From assembly GCA_036506275.1 (NCBI GenBank), contig DASXSB010000010.1, positions 62,001 to 126,000 of the forward strand: a stretch of 64,000 nucleotides of DNA, in the 5' to 3' direction. A program made the translations under genes and the position numbers. Position 1 is the stretch's first letter; each line of letters begins with the position of its first letter. The stretch is from DASXSB01 sp036506275 (GTDB taxonomy: Bacteria; Methylomirabilota; Methylomirabilia; Rokubacteriales; CSP1-6). The notes under the pieces are model-generated. The model saw only the letters and a program-made list of their open reading frames with translations, had not been told where the DNA came from and searched no databases. Shown here one piece after another: positions 1-8,586 of the stretch.

Positions 1-1
1 C

Positions 2-631
2 GACCTCATCGCCGCCTCCGACATCGTGCTGGAGGCGTCGACACAGGCGCACCTCGCGGAGATCGCACCCAAGGCCCTCGGCGCCGGCCGCGATCTCGTC
101 GTGCTCTCCGGGGGCGGGCTCCTCGGACGCTCGGACTGGGTCGCCCTCGCGGAAGCGAAGCGGTGCCGCATCCTGGTTCCGTCGGGCGCCATTGCCGGCC
201 TCGATGGCGTCAAGGGGGCCGCCATCGGTGCCGTGACGAGTGTGACCATGGAGACGCGGAAACCGCCCGCCGGCCTCGCGGGCGCGCCGTGGATCGTCGA
301 GCAGAGGATCGACCTCGACGCCATCCGGGAGGAGACGCTGATCTTCGAAGGACCCGCGCTCGACGCCTGTCGCGCCTTCCCCGCCAACGTGAACGTGCTG
401 GCGGCGCTGTCGCTGGCGGGCATCGGCCCCGAACGCACGCGCATCCGCATCCACGCCGTGCCCGGCCTCGCCCGCAACGTGCATCGAATCCGGGTGGAGG
501 GGGAGTTCGGGCGGCTCGCCATCGAGGTCGAGAACGTTCCCTCCGAGAATCCGCGCACGGGCAAGCTCTCGTACCTCTCGACGATCGCGCTCCTCCGCGA
601 TCTCGGCGCCGCTCTCCGCGTCGGAACCTGA
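2..631 (+). CDS. nadX: L-aspartate dehydrogenase, 3' part (5' end outside window)
   Basis: The frame is open to the left edge, so the true start lies upstream; GTG at 26 is only an internal codon. The visible part carries the family's C-terminal catalytic domain (DUF108), with the stretches SGAIAGLDGV, NVNVLAALSLAG and NPRTGKLSYLS. The family oxidises L-aspartate to iminoaspartate with NAD(P)+, feeding quinolinate and NAD synthesis. The N-terminal Rossmann nucleotide-binding motif is outside the window. The gene converges on the MFS gene, with 54 bases between their stops and no convincing terminator. Confidence 0.85.
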   Translation, partial: DLIAASDIVLEASTQAHLAEIAPKALGAGRDLVVLSGGGLLGRSDWVALAEAKRCRILVPSGAIAGLDGVKGAAIGAVTSVTMETRKPPAGLAGAPWIVEQRIDLDAIREETLIFEGPALDACRAFPANVNVLAALSLAGIGPERTRIRIHAVPGLARNVHRIRVEGEFGRLAIEVENVPSENPRTGKLSYLSTIALLRDLGAALRVGT

Positions 632-685
632 GCCGGCCCCCGCGCCGGAATCGGTGTCCGCCTCCTGCGCGGCCGCGCGCAACCC

Positions 686-1897
686 TCAGACCTCGGCCGC
701 TGCCCTCGTCTTCGTCGCGAGCACGGCCGCTCCCGCCAGCAGCAGCCCGGCCGCGAGCAGCCAGAACAATCGCTCATAGCCACCGAGAGCGAGATACAGC
801 ATCGAGGCTCCGATGGGCGCGAGCGCGCGCGCGCCGTTGGCGCCGAGCGCGATGGCGCCCGAGATGCTCCCGTAGTGGCGTCGTCCGAAGATCTCCGACA
901 CCGTGCTTGCGCGCGCGAGCGTGGCCATGCCGTTGGCGGCGCCGAGGAGCACGATGACGGGCGCGAGACCGGAGAGCCACCCCACGAGCGCGAGCAGCGC
1001 CATCCCCGCCGCCTGCGCCACGAAGATCGCCGCCGCCACCGCGCGCGGACCGAGCCATGCCGCGATCGGCACGAACAGCAAACGCCCCGGCAGCTGCATG
1101 GCGCCGATCCAGCCGACGGCGGCGCCGGCGACGGCGGCGGAGTACCCGAGCTGCGTGAGGTACGGGATCATGTGAACGCTTACCGCCGTGGTCGCGAAGT
1201 TGCCCACCACGAAGGCGACGGCGAGGACCCAGAAGACGACGCGCCGGAGCGCGCCCGCGAGCGGCACGCCGGGGACCAGCGCCGCCGTCGCATCACCGGG
1301 GGTTTCGCGCGCGGACGCGGGCGGCGGCCGCAGCACGAGCGCGTGAATGGGGATCGTGACGAGGGCGAGGATGGCGGCGAGCGTGAGCACGGCCGTTCGC
1401 CAGCCGAGACGCGCCAGTAACCACGTGGCGAGCGGCATGAAGATCGTGCTCGCGAGGCCGCCCGCAAGCGTGACCGTCAGGAGCGCGCGGTCACGGTGGC
1501 GCGCAAACCATTGCACGATCGCCGCGAAGGCCGGCTCGTAGAGGGTGGTCGCCATGACGAGGCCCATCAGGCACCACACCGCGTAGAGACCGGCGAGCGT
1601 CTCCACGCGCGACCACAGCACGAGCAGCACGGTGGCCAGGCACGAGCCGAGCGTCATCAGGAGTCGCGGGCCGTGACGGTCGAGCCAGCGTCCCACCGGG
1701 AGCGCAGCCGCCGCCGACACCGCGAGGCCGAGCGACAGCGCGCCCGTGACGGCCACGCGCGAGGCGCGCAGCTCCGTTTCCATGGCGCGCAGGAAAACGG
1801 GAAAGCCGTAGTAGACGATGCCCCACGTGACCGTCTCCGTGACGGAGAGGCCGGCGACGATCACCCAGCCGTAGGGGAGCGGCGGGGCGCCCCGCAC
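686..1897 (-). CDS. MFS transporter, probably for small organic acids
   Basis: This is a hydrophobic protein of about 403 residues with roughly twelve membrane segments. It has the major facilitator loop signature DRHGPR after the second helix and a related basic loop in the second half. I chose GTG at 1897, five bases after the trxB stop, because longer readings run into trxB. It is the last gene of the glc/lut/trxB run, so uptake or export of a monocarboxylate such as lactate or glycolate is a reasonable inference from context. The substrate cannot be read from the sequence. Confidence 0.8.
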   Translation of the reverse strand: MRGAPPLPYGWVIVAGLSVTETVTWGIVYYGFPVFLRAMETELRASRVAVTGALSLGLAVSAAAALPVGRWLDRHGPRLLMTLGSCLATVLLVLWSRVETLAGLYAVWCLMGLVMATTLYEPAFAAIVQWFARHRDRALLTVTLAGGLASTIFMPLATWLLARLGWRTAVLTLAAILALVTIPIHALVLRPPPASARETPGDATAALVPGVPLAGALRRVVFWVLAVAFVVGNFATTAVSVHMIPYLTQLGYSAAVAGAAVGWIGAMQLPGRLLFVPIAAWLGPRAVAAAIFVAQAAGMALLALVGWLSGLAPVIVLLGAANGMATLARASTVSEIFGRRHYGSISGAIALGANGARALAPIGASMLYLALGGYERLFWLLAAGLLLAGAAVLATKTRAAAEV

Positions 1898-1902
1898 CGA
1901 GC

Positions 1903-2838
1903 TCAGGCGCGCACGACTTCCAGGTAGCGCTCCGCCTCGAGCGCGGCCATGCAGCCGGTGCCGGCGGCGGTGACGGCCTGCCGCCACACGTGGTCCTGAA
2001 CGTCGCCGGCGGCGAACACGCCCGGCACCGACGTCTGCGTGGTGCCGGGAACGACCTTGATGTAGCCGTTGGGGAGGAGGTCGAGCTGGCCGCGGAAGAT
2101 CGCGGTGTTGGGATCGTGGCCGATCGCGATGAAGACGCCATGGGCGGGATGGTCGACGAGCGCGCCCGTCTTGACGTTGCGGAGGCGGACGCCCGTCACC
2201 TTGCCTTGCGCCACGTCGGCGATGTCTTCCACGGTGGTGTCCCAGATGAACTGGATCTTCGGATTCTTGAAGGCGCGCTCCTGCATCACCTTCGACGCCC
2301 GCAACGTGTCGCGACGGTGCACCACGTCCACGCGCCGTCCGAGACGGGCCAGGTAAAGCGCTTCCTCGAGCGCCGTGTCACCGCCGCCCACGACCACGAT
2401 GTCCTGATCGCGGAAGAAGAAGCCGTCGCAGGTGGCGCACGTGGACACGCCGCGACCCATCAAGCGCGCCTCCGCATCGAGACCCAGCAGCTTGGCGGAG
2501 GCGCCGGTGGCGACGATCACCGTCTCCGACTCGTAGACGTCTTCCCCGGCGCGCACCACGAACGGCCGCCGCGAGAAATCGACGGCGGTGACGTCCTCGG
2601 GGACCATCTGGGTCCCGAAGCGCTCGGCCTGCTTGCGCATGGTCTCCATGAGCTCGGGCCCCATCACGCCGTCGACGAAGCCGGGATAGTTCTCGACCAT
2701 GGTGGTCAGCATGAGCTGCCCCCCCGCGTGCACACCCGTCAGCATGAGCGGCGCGAGGTTCGCCCGCGCGGCATAGATGGCGGCGGTGTAGCCGGCGGGA
2801 CCGGCGCCGATGATGACGACCTTTCGCGTGGTTGCCAT
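1903..2838 (-). CDS. trxB: Thioredoxin reductase (NADPH)
   Basis: This 311-residue flavoprotein has the usual length. It has the FAD motif GAGPAGYTAA near residue 11, the redox-active pair CATC at residues 134-137, an NADPH motif VVGGGDTALEEAL, and the C-terminal FAD motif with AAGDV. It would reduce thioredoxin with NADPH in the cytoplasm. ATG at 2838 is chosen because it begins the conserved fold and is preceded by AGGAGGAGG. The frame stays open further upstream only because of GC bias. No thioredoxin gene lies next to it. It sits downstream of the HAD gene, with 122 bases between. Confidence 0.93.
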   Translation of the reverse strand: MATTRKVVIIGAGPAGYTAAIYAARANLAPLMLTGVHAGGQLMLTTMVENYPGFVDGVMGPELMETMRKQAERFGTQMVPEDVTAVDFSRRPFVVRAGEDVYESETVIVATGASAKLLGLDAEARLMGRGVSTCATCDGFFFRDQDIVVVGGGDTALEEALYLARLGRRVDVVHRRDTLRASKVMQERAFKNPKIQFIWDTTVEDIADVAQGKVTGVRLRNVKTGALVDHPAHGVFIAIGHDPNTAIFRGQLDLLPNGYIKVVPGTTQTSVPGVFAAGDVQDHVWRQAVTAAGTGCMAALEAERYLEVVRA

Positions 2839-2960
2839 GCGTCCTTGAACCTCCTCCTGAACTGTTGGATGCAGTCGGCATGCCGGGAGATCCCGGCCGC
2901 CTCCGGAGGGCTCGCGTCGCCCCCGCTCCGTGCTCGGCGCGCTCGGACCGAACCGCTGAC

Positions 2961-3728
2961 CTACAAGAGGATGCGCTCGAGGTCGCCGAGATCGCGAATT
3001 TCGAACGCGGGCGGCGCCACCCCGAGCGGCAGCGGCTCCCCGGCGGGATTGATCCACGCCACGTCCATGCCGAGCTGCTGCGCGCCCACCACGTCGATGT
3101 CGGCGCGGTCGCCCACGAACAGCGCGTCGCGGGCCTCCACGTGCAACTTCCCGAGGGCGACGTCGAAGATCTCGCGGCGCGGCTTGCGCCATCCCACGGC
3201 GTCGGAGACGACGATGGCCGCGAAGAGGTCCGTGATGCCCGCCGCGTTCAGGATCTCGAGGGCGGTGGGCGTGTAATCGAAGTTGGAGACGACGGCGAGG
3301 CGGTAGCGCCGCGCGAGCTTCTCCAGGAGGGGACGATGGTGCGCCGGAACCTCGGCCGCCTTCGCCAGCTCGCGCCGGTGCGTCTCCAGTAACCGCTGCA
3401 CGAGTCCGGGCGGCACGGTGGCGGGGGACAGCGCGAGCTGGCCCAGGAAGTGGTCGAAGCGCTCGGGTGCCGCCACCTCGCGATGATCGACCGCGCGGCG
3501 GCGCTCCGCCTCCTGCCAGCTCTCGATCAGCGCGCCGTAGCACGCCTCCAGGCTCACGTCGGGAACGTGCTCGCACAGGACTCGGTGGAGATGGCCGGCG
3601 GTGGAGCGAACCGTCTTGCCCGCGATCTCGACCACGGGCAAGCGGTCGCGATCGAAGTGAACGAGCGTGTCGAAGAGATCGAACAGGATGGCGGCGTACG
3701 GCAGCGTGCGAGGCGCGCGCTCGGTCAC
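2961..3728 (-). CDS. HAD-superfamily hydrolase
   Basis: This 255-residue protein has the four HAD motifs. Motif I is FDLFDTL with the nucleophile Asp17, motif II is VVSNFD, motif III is a Lys in WRKPRREIF, and motif IV is FVGDRADID. The second Asp of the phosphatase signature DxDxT is Phe here (residue 19), as in haloacid-dehalogenase-like members, so plain phosphatase activity is uncertain. GTG at 3728 overlaps the stop of the preceding gene in a GTGA and implies translational coupling. In a glycolate operon a phosphoglycolate phosphatase would make sense, but the motif does not favour it. Confidence 0.75.
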   Translation of the reverse strand: MTERAPRTLPYAAILFDLFDTLVHFDRDRLPVVEIAGKTVRSTAGHLHRVLCEHVPDVSLEACYGALIESWQEAERRRAVDHREVAAPERFDHFLGQLALSPATVPPGLVQRLLETHRRELAKAAEVPAHHRPLLEKLARRYRLAVVSNFDYTPTALEILNAAGITDLFAAIVVSDAVGWRKPRREIFDVALGKLHVEARDALFVGDRADIDVVGAQQLGMDVAWINPAGEPLPLGVAPPAFEIRDLGDLERILL

Positions 3729-4126
3729 AGCGGCTTCCGCATCGCGTACCCTTCGTCGAGCCCGTGCCAGTACCGGATCTCGCGCTCGCCGTACTTCCAG
3801 CAGAGATTCACGACGTCGTCCTGGCGCCGGTGGAGAAAGTCGATCAGTCCCATCGAAAGGTCCTTCGGCACGCCTCCCATCCGCGCGATCTCGGCGAGGC
3901 CCTCCTTCACGCGCGCCGTCAGCGCTTCCAGGCGGGCGGCGGCATCGCGCCACTCCGCGCGGTCGATGACGGCGCCGCCGGAGAGCGTGACGCGCGTTTG
4001 CTCGGCATGCAGGCGCGCCCCCACCTCGCTCGCTCCCGCGTGAGCGGGGATCAGGTCGTCGAGGACGCGGGTGAGGGCCGGGATCAACGCCTCCACCTCC
4101 GCCGGCGTGAAGTAGCGCTCATCCAC
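3725..4126 (-). CDS. DUF2203 family protein
   Basis: This small soluble protein has 133 residues. It is predicted mostly helical and begins with the family's characteristic YFTPAEVEALIP. The C-terminal part has DLSMGLIDFLHRR and an EREIRYWHG segment, also typical of DUF2203. Its function is unknown. GTG at 4126 overlaps the lutC stop by 8 bases, and the gene's own stop overlaps the HAD start, so it is an integral member of the operon. I do not assign an activity. Confidence 0.75.
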   Translation of the reverse strand: MDERYFTPAEVEALIPALTRVLDDLIPAHAGASEVGARLHAEQTRVTLSGGAVIDRAEWRDAAARLEALTARVKEGLAEIARMGGVPKDLSMGLIDFLHRRQDDVVNLCWKYGEREIRYWHGLDEGYAMRKPL

Positions 4127-4859
4127 CGCGCGGCGCCTCCACGAAGATCGCGTGCACCTCGCGCGGACCGTGGACGCCGCGCGTGAGCGTGAGTTCGATG
4201 TCGGCGGTGCGGCTGGGGCCCGTGACGAAGTTGACGGCGCCGCCGTCGGCGGGCGCTCCCCCCTCGCCGTGCCAGGCTTCGAGGAATACGCCCACCTGCG
4301 CGAGCGACTCCACGAGGGCGCCGCGGTCGAAGACGGCGACGTGATACGCGGGCAAGAGCGACGTGGAACGCGGACGGCCCCCACCGGAGGCGAGCACGAG
4401 GGTCCCGGTCTCCGCCACCGCGAGGTCGGCGCCGGTGACGCCGATCTCGGCCGCCGCGATCACGTCACGGAGCCGACGGCGCGCGGCCTCCGTCTCGCCC
4501 GCCGCCGGCATCACCGTCACCTCGAGGCCGTTCTCGCGCAGCGCGGGCGCGACGTCGGCGCCGAGGGCGGCAGGATGCCAGGTGATCACGCGCCGCGCCG
4601 CGCGCTCGTGGGCGATGCGGGCGACGACCGCGGGCACGTCACCGAGCGCGGCCACGCGATAGAACACGCCGCCCACGCGCTCGAACTCGTCGCGAAAGCG
4701 CTCGAGAGTCTCCGGCCACCGCTCCGCCAGCTCGCGCCGGATGGTGTCGGCAAGCGCGGCCGGCGCCGCCGGGCGCTCCGCCACCGTGGCCGCGAACAGC
4801 CCGGACGTCTTTCCGAGCTCCGTGCGCAGGCGAGCCATGAAGGCGGCACGCGTGGTCAT
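4119..4859 (-). CDS. lutC: LutC-like LUD-domain protein
   Basis: This 246-residue protein has one LUD (lactate utilisation) domain. The family segments EIGVTGADLAVAETGTLVL and FVTGPSRTADIEL are present. LutC is the third component of the LutABC complex that oxidises L-lactate to pyruvate. ATG at 4859 overlaps the lutB stop in an ATGA. Its order after lutA and lutB matches the canonical cluster. The natural substrate could be lactate or another 2-hydroxyacid, because glcDEF lies in the same operon. Confidence 0.88.
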   Translation of the reverse strand: MTTRAAFMARLRTELGKTSGLFAATVAERPAAPAALADTIRRELAERWPETLERFRDEFERVGGVFYRVAALGDVPAVVARIAHERAARRVITWHPAALGADVAPALRENGLEVTVMPAAGETEAARRRLRDVIAAAEIGVTGADLAVAETGTLVLASGGGRPRSTSLLPAYHVAVFDRGALVESLAQVGVFLEAWHGEGGAPADGGAVNFVTGPSRTADIELTLTRGVHGPREVHAIFVEAPRGG

Positions 4860-6277
4860 CGCCCGCCCTCGAGGTCGCGCCACCGCTCCGCGAACGTCCG
4901 CGGGGCCACCGCGGGCAGGTCGCGCGTGGCCGTCCACCGGCCGAAGAAGAACGGAAGGCGTGGAACGCGCCGGCCCGTCGCGAACGGCCGCTGGAGGAGG
5001 CGGGTCACGGGCGCCGCCACGCGGTAGAGCGAGGGCCGCCGCAGCAGCGCCGCGAACGTCTTGAAGATCACGCGCTCGGGCCAGGGCGCGATGTGCCGCG
5101 TGTCGACCTCCGTCCGCAGCTCCACGAGCATGCGAGGGATGTCGATCCGCACCGGGCACGCATCCACGCACGCCCCGCAGAGCGAGGAGGCGTGGGCGAG
5201 ATCCTTCACCGATTCGGGGCCGTTGAGCATCGCCGTCAACAGAATTCCGATGGGGCCGGGATAGGTATAGCCGTAGGCGTGGCCACCGATCTGGCGATAC
5301 ACGGGGCAGACGTTGAGACAGGCGCCGCAGCGCAGACAGGACAGCGCTTCCCGCAGGGGCCCCGCGAGCTGGCGAACGCGGCCGTTGTCGAGAAGGACGA
5401 GATGGAACTCCTCCGGTCCCTCCAGCTCCCCCGCTCGCCGCGGCCCGCGCACGAGCGTCGTGTAGGAGGAGAGCTTCTGTCCGGTGGCGCTCTTGGCGAG
5501 GATGGCGAGGAACACCACGAGGTCGGTGAGAGACGGAATGACCTTCTCCACGCCCATCACCGCCACGTGCAGGCGCGGCAGCGACGTCACCATGCGCCCG
5601 TTGCCCTCGTTGGTGACGAGCACGATGGTGCCGGTGTCGGCGATGGCGAAGTTCGCGCCCGTGATCCCCATGTCGGCGGCGAGGAACTTGTCGCGCAGCT
5701 CGGCGCGCGCGACGCGCGTGAGCGCCTCCGGATCCGCTTCGACCGGCCGCTTGAGCTCGCGCCCGAAGAGGGCCGCCACCTGCCCCTTCGTCTTGTGGAT
5801 GGCGGGCGCGATGATGTGGGACGGCCGCTCGCCCGCGAGCTGGATGATGTACTCGCCGAGGTCCGTCTCCACGGGCGTGATTCCCACCGCCGCCAGCGCG
5901 TCGTTGAGGTGGATCTCTTCCGTCGCCATCGACTTCGACTTCACCGCCATGCGCGCTCCCGCGCGACGCCCGAGGTCCACGACGATGTCCCGCGCCTCGT
6001 CGGCGCTCACCGCGAAGTGCACGTGGCCGCCCTGCCGTTCCACGTTGTCGACGAGCTGGTCCACGTACAGGTCGAGGCCCTGGAGGGTCGCCTCCTTGAT
6101 CTCGCGCGCGCGGTCGCGGAGCCGCTCGCCCTCGGGAAAATCGCGAAAGGCCTGGCGCCGGAGGTCGATGAACTTGGTGGTGGCGATCGTGAGCGCCTGC
6201 TGGAGGAAGTCGTCGTGGAGGGCGCGCTCGGCGCGCTGCCGGAACGGAGTGGCGAGGTCGGCCCCGGGCTCGCTCAC
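4856..6277 (-). CDS. lutB: LutB-like iron-sulfur LUD protein
   Basis: This 473-residue protein has an N-terminal LUD domain (ITGANFAIADTGT) followed by two ferredoxin-type [4Fe-4S] motifs. The first, CLRCGACLNVCP, is near residue 314 and the second, CGACVDACP, near residue 364. It is the central electron-transfer subunit of LutABC. GTG at 6277 overlaps the lutA stop (GTGA). The frame extends further upstream across lutA, but the homologous part begins at this GTG. Its length and domain order are typical of LutB/YkgF. Confidence 0.9.
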   Translation of the reverse strand: MSEPGADLATPFRQRAERALHDDFLQQALTIATTKFIDLRRQAFRDFPEGERLRDRAREIKEATLQGLDLYVDQLVDNVERQGGHVHFAVSADEARDIVVDLGRRAGARMAVKSKSMATEEIHLNDALAAVGITPVETDLGEYIIQLAGERPSHIIAPAIHKTKGQVAALFGRELKRPVEADPEALTRVARAELRDKFLAADMGITGANFAIADTGTIVLVTNEGNGRMVTSLPRLHVAVMGVEKVIPSLTDLVVFLAILAKSATGQKLSSYTTLVRGPRRAGELEGPEEFHLVLLDNGRVRQLAGPLREALSCLRCGACLNVCPVYRQIGGHAYGYTYPGPIGILLTAMLNGPESVKDLAHASSLCGACVDACPVRIDIPRMLVELRTEVDTRHIAPWPERVIFKTFAALLRRPSLYRVAAPVTRLLQRPFATGRRVPRLPFFFGRWTATRDLPAVAPRTFAERWRDLEGGR

Positions 6278-7023
6278 GGCGCGCCGCCCTCCAGCAGCTC
6301 CGCCAGGTGCAGCGCGCGCACGCGCGAGCCGCGCCGGCTCAAGCCGCCGCCCATCTGCATCAGGCAGCCGGCGTCGCAGGCGACGACACAGTGGGCGCCC
6401 GTCGCCTCCACGTTGGCGAGCTTCCGATCGAGGATCGCGCTCGACACCTCGGGCAGCCGCACCGCGAAGGACCCGCCGAAGCCGCAGCATTCGTCCGCGC
6501 CCGTCAACTCCACGAACTCGGCGCCCGCGAGGCCGCGGAGGATCGTGCGCGGCGTTTCCGCCTCGTGGAGGCCCCGCAAGAGGTGACAGGAGTCGTGGTA
6601 GGTAACGGTCCCCTTCACCGTGCTCTCGAACTCCGCCCGGTCCAGCACGCGCACGAGGAACTGCGAGAGCTCGTACGTGCGGCCGGCGAGGGCGAGGGCC
6701 TCCTCGCGCAGCGCCGGCGGCACCAGCCCCGGGTATTCGTGCTTGACCATCCACGCGCACGACCCTGACGGCACCACCACGTGGTCGGCATCACGGAAGA
6801 GCGGCAGCGTTCGCGCCGCCACCGCCGCCGCTTCCGCCCGATATCCCGAATTGAACAACGGCAGGCCGCAGCACGTTTGCCCCGGGGGGAAATCGACGGC
6901 GGCGCCGAGGCGCCGCAGCAGACGCACGATGGCGAGGCCGACCTCGGGATAGAACATGTCGGCGAGACACGTGATGAGCAGCGACACGCGTGACGGCCGG
7001 CTCCGCCCGGCGCTGCCGGTCAT
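6274..7023 (-). CDS. lutA: LutA-like CCG-domain protein (heterodisulfide-reductase type)
   Basis: This 249-residue protein has two cysteine-rich CCG domains, with TCCGLPLFNSG near residue 50 and DECCGFGGSF near residue 180. Such domains bind an iron-sulfur cluster and occur in LutA, GlcF and HdrB. It is expected to act with LutB and LutC in lactate oxidation. ATG at 7023 overlaps the stop of the cupin gene (ATGA), and its own stop overlaps the lutB start. GlcF in the same operon has its own CCG pair, so the operon contains two such modules. Confidence 0.9.
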   Translation of the reverse strand: MTGSAGRSRPSRVSLLITCLADMFYPEVGLAIVRLLRRLGAAVDFPPGQTCCGLPLFNSGYRAEAAAVAARTLPLFRDADHVVVPSGSCAWMVKHEYPGLVPPALREEALALAGRTYELSQFLVRVLDRAEFESTVKGTVTYHDSCHLLRGLHEAETPRTILRGLAGAEFVELTGADECCGFGGSFAVRLPEVSSAILDRKLANVEATGAHCVVACDAGCLMQMGGGLSRRGSRVRALHLAELLEGGAP

Positions 7024-7343
7024 GCGTGCGGCGGGGGCGGCGTCACCACGACGAGGACCAGGAGCGGCGCGTCGGTCGCGTTCACGAGACCGTGGATCAC
7101 GCCCGCGCGCGCGACGACCGCCTCTCCCCGCTCCAACGTTTCCTCGCTGTCGCCCACCTGCACGCGCGCGCGTCCCTCGAGGACGAAATAGATCTTGTCC
7201 TGATCGGCGTGGGCGTGAGGCTTCTGCGCCTGGCCGGGCCCCACGCAGTAGAGATCGAGCTGGGTGCGCTCGGTGGTGGCGAGCGCGATCTTGGCTAGCT
7301 TGTCCGGCTGGAACTTTGCGGCGTCGCGCACGCGGATCTTCAT
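7020..7343 (-). CDS. Cupin-domain protein
   Basis: This is a small single-domain cupin of 107 residues. It has a metal-binding pattern typical of the fold (PHAHADQDKIYFVLEG, then a second half with AGVIHGLVNA), so histidines and a glutamate for a metal site are present. ATG at 7343 lies 4 bases after the glcF stop. Its position between glcF and lutA suggests a role in sensing or handling the 2-hydroxyacid substrate. Cupins this small have many functions and no specific one can be read here. Confidence 0.8.
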   Translation of the reverse strand: MKIRVRDAAKFQPDKLAKIALATTERTQLDLYCVGPGQAQKPHAHADQDKIYFVLEGRARVQVGDSEETLERGEAVVARAGVIHGLVNATDAPLLVLVVVTPPPPHA

Positions 7344-7347
7344 CCCG

Positions 7348-8586
7348 TCACCTCGCTCCCGCCGCGGCCGCCGAGCGCGCCAGGAGCTGCACGGGGTGCA
7401 AGATCTCGACGTCGAGGCCGCGCGCCCGACAGCCTTTTGCGATCTGGAGGAGGCAGCCCGGATTGCCCGCCGCCACCACCCGCGCTCCCGTCTCCGCCAC
7501 CCGCGCGACCTTGAGATCGAGCAACCGTTCCGCCACCTCCGGCTCCAGCACATTGTAGACGCCTGCGCTCCCGCAGCAGAGATCGCTATCGGCCAGCTCG
7601 ACCAGCCGGAGGCCCGGGATTCCGCGCAAGAGCGCGCGGGGCTCGGCGCGGATGCGCTGGCCATGAGCGAGGTGACAGGCGTCGTGGTAGGTGACGGTGA
7701 CGTCGAGGCGGCCGCGCGGAAGATCGGCGGCGGCCAGCACCTCGCTCACGTCGCGCGTGCGCTCCGCCACGCGCTTCACGGCGGGGTCGTCGAGCCGATG
7801 CCCGTATTCCTTCATCGCGGAGCCGCACCCGGCCGCGTTGACGACGACGATGTCGACGTCGTCGGGAAGCGCCTGCGCCAGCGCTCGCGCGCGGGACCGA
7901 AAGACGTCGAGCCGGCCCGCATGAAGGTCCAGCGCTCCGCAACAGCCCTGGTGCGGGGGCGCCACCACGTCGTACCCGGCCAGCGCGAGCAGCCATGCCG
8001 TGTCCGCGTTGACGTCGGGATAGAGGTGACGCTGCACGCACCCCGTGAGCAGGGCCGCCCGTCCCCGGCGGGGTGCGCGCGCGGGGAGAAATGACGGCAG
8101 CGTCCGGCGGCGAGGGACCGTGGGCAGCATCGCGTCCATGGCCGCCAGCGAGGGCAGCCGCCGCAGCAATCCGCTCCGTCGCACGAGGCGCTGCAGGCCC
8201 GAGCGCTGGTAGAGGCGGACGGCGCCGAGCACGCGGCCGACGCGCTTCGGCTCGGGGAAGATCGCATAGAGAAGAGCGTCTCGCCGCCGCCGGCGGCCGC
8301 CCCGCGCGCGGAGCTGAGCGCGCGTCGTTTCGAGGATGGCGCCGAAAGGCACGCCGGACGGGCACGCCGTTTCGCACGCCCGGCAGCCCAGGCAGAGATC
8401 GAGATGGCGCTCGAACGTCTCGCTCGGCTCCGCGCGCTTCTCCGCCACCGCCCGCATGAGGTAGAGCCGGCCCCGCGGCGAATCCATCTCCTCGCCGAGC
8501 ACGCGATAGCTCGGACACCGCGGCACGCAGATCCCGCAATGCACGCAGAGCCGAAGCCCGTCGAGGGTATCCGTCTCCGCCGTCAC
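7348..8586 (-). CDS. glcF: Glycolate oxidase iron-sulfur subunit
   Basis: This 412-residue protein has two N-terminal [4Fe-4S] motifs, CVHCGICVPRCP near residue 15 and CLGCRACETACP near residue 68. Two CCG domains follow (GCCGALDLH and LCCGSAGVYN). This layout is typical of GlcF, which takes electrons from the GlcDE flavoprotein and delivers them to the quinone pool. GTG at 8586 overlaps the glcE stop (GTGA). Confidence 0.92.
   Translation of the reverse strand: MTAETDTLDGLRLCVHCGICVPRCPSYRVLGEEMDSPRGRLYLMRAVAEKRAEPSETFERHLDLCLGCRACETACPSGVPFGAILETTRAQLRARGGRRRRRDALLYAIFPEPKRVGRVLGAVRLYQRSGLQRLVRRSGLLRRLPSLAAMDAMLPTVPRRRTLPSFLPARAPRRGRAALLTGCVQRHLYPDVNADTAWLLALAGYDVVAPPHQGCCGALDLHAGRLDVFRSRARALAQALPDDVDIVVVNAAGCGSAMKEYGHRLDDPAVKRVAERTRDVSEVLAAADLPRGRLDVTVTYHDACHLAHGQRIRAEPRALLRGIPGLRLVELADSDLCCGSAGVYNVLEPEVAERLLDLKVARVAETGARVVAAGNPGCLLQIAKGCRARGLDVEILHPVQLLARSAAAAGAR

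Noticed and set aside
632..685. Terminator between the converging nadX and MFS genes
   Set aside because: The gap is GC-rich and self-complementary in places, but has no clean stem-loop with a U-tract.
2882..2897. Hairpin GCCGGGA/TCCCGGC in the gap between the HAD gene and trxB
   Set aside because: The stem is perfect but the loop is only two to four bases and no U-tract follows on the coding strand, so I do not call it a terminator.
2839..3576. Long N-terminal extension of trxB
   Set aside because: The extra codons overlap the HAD gene and have Arg/Gly-rich composition. The flavoprotein fold begins at ATG 2838, preceded by AGGAGG.
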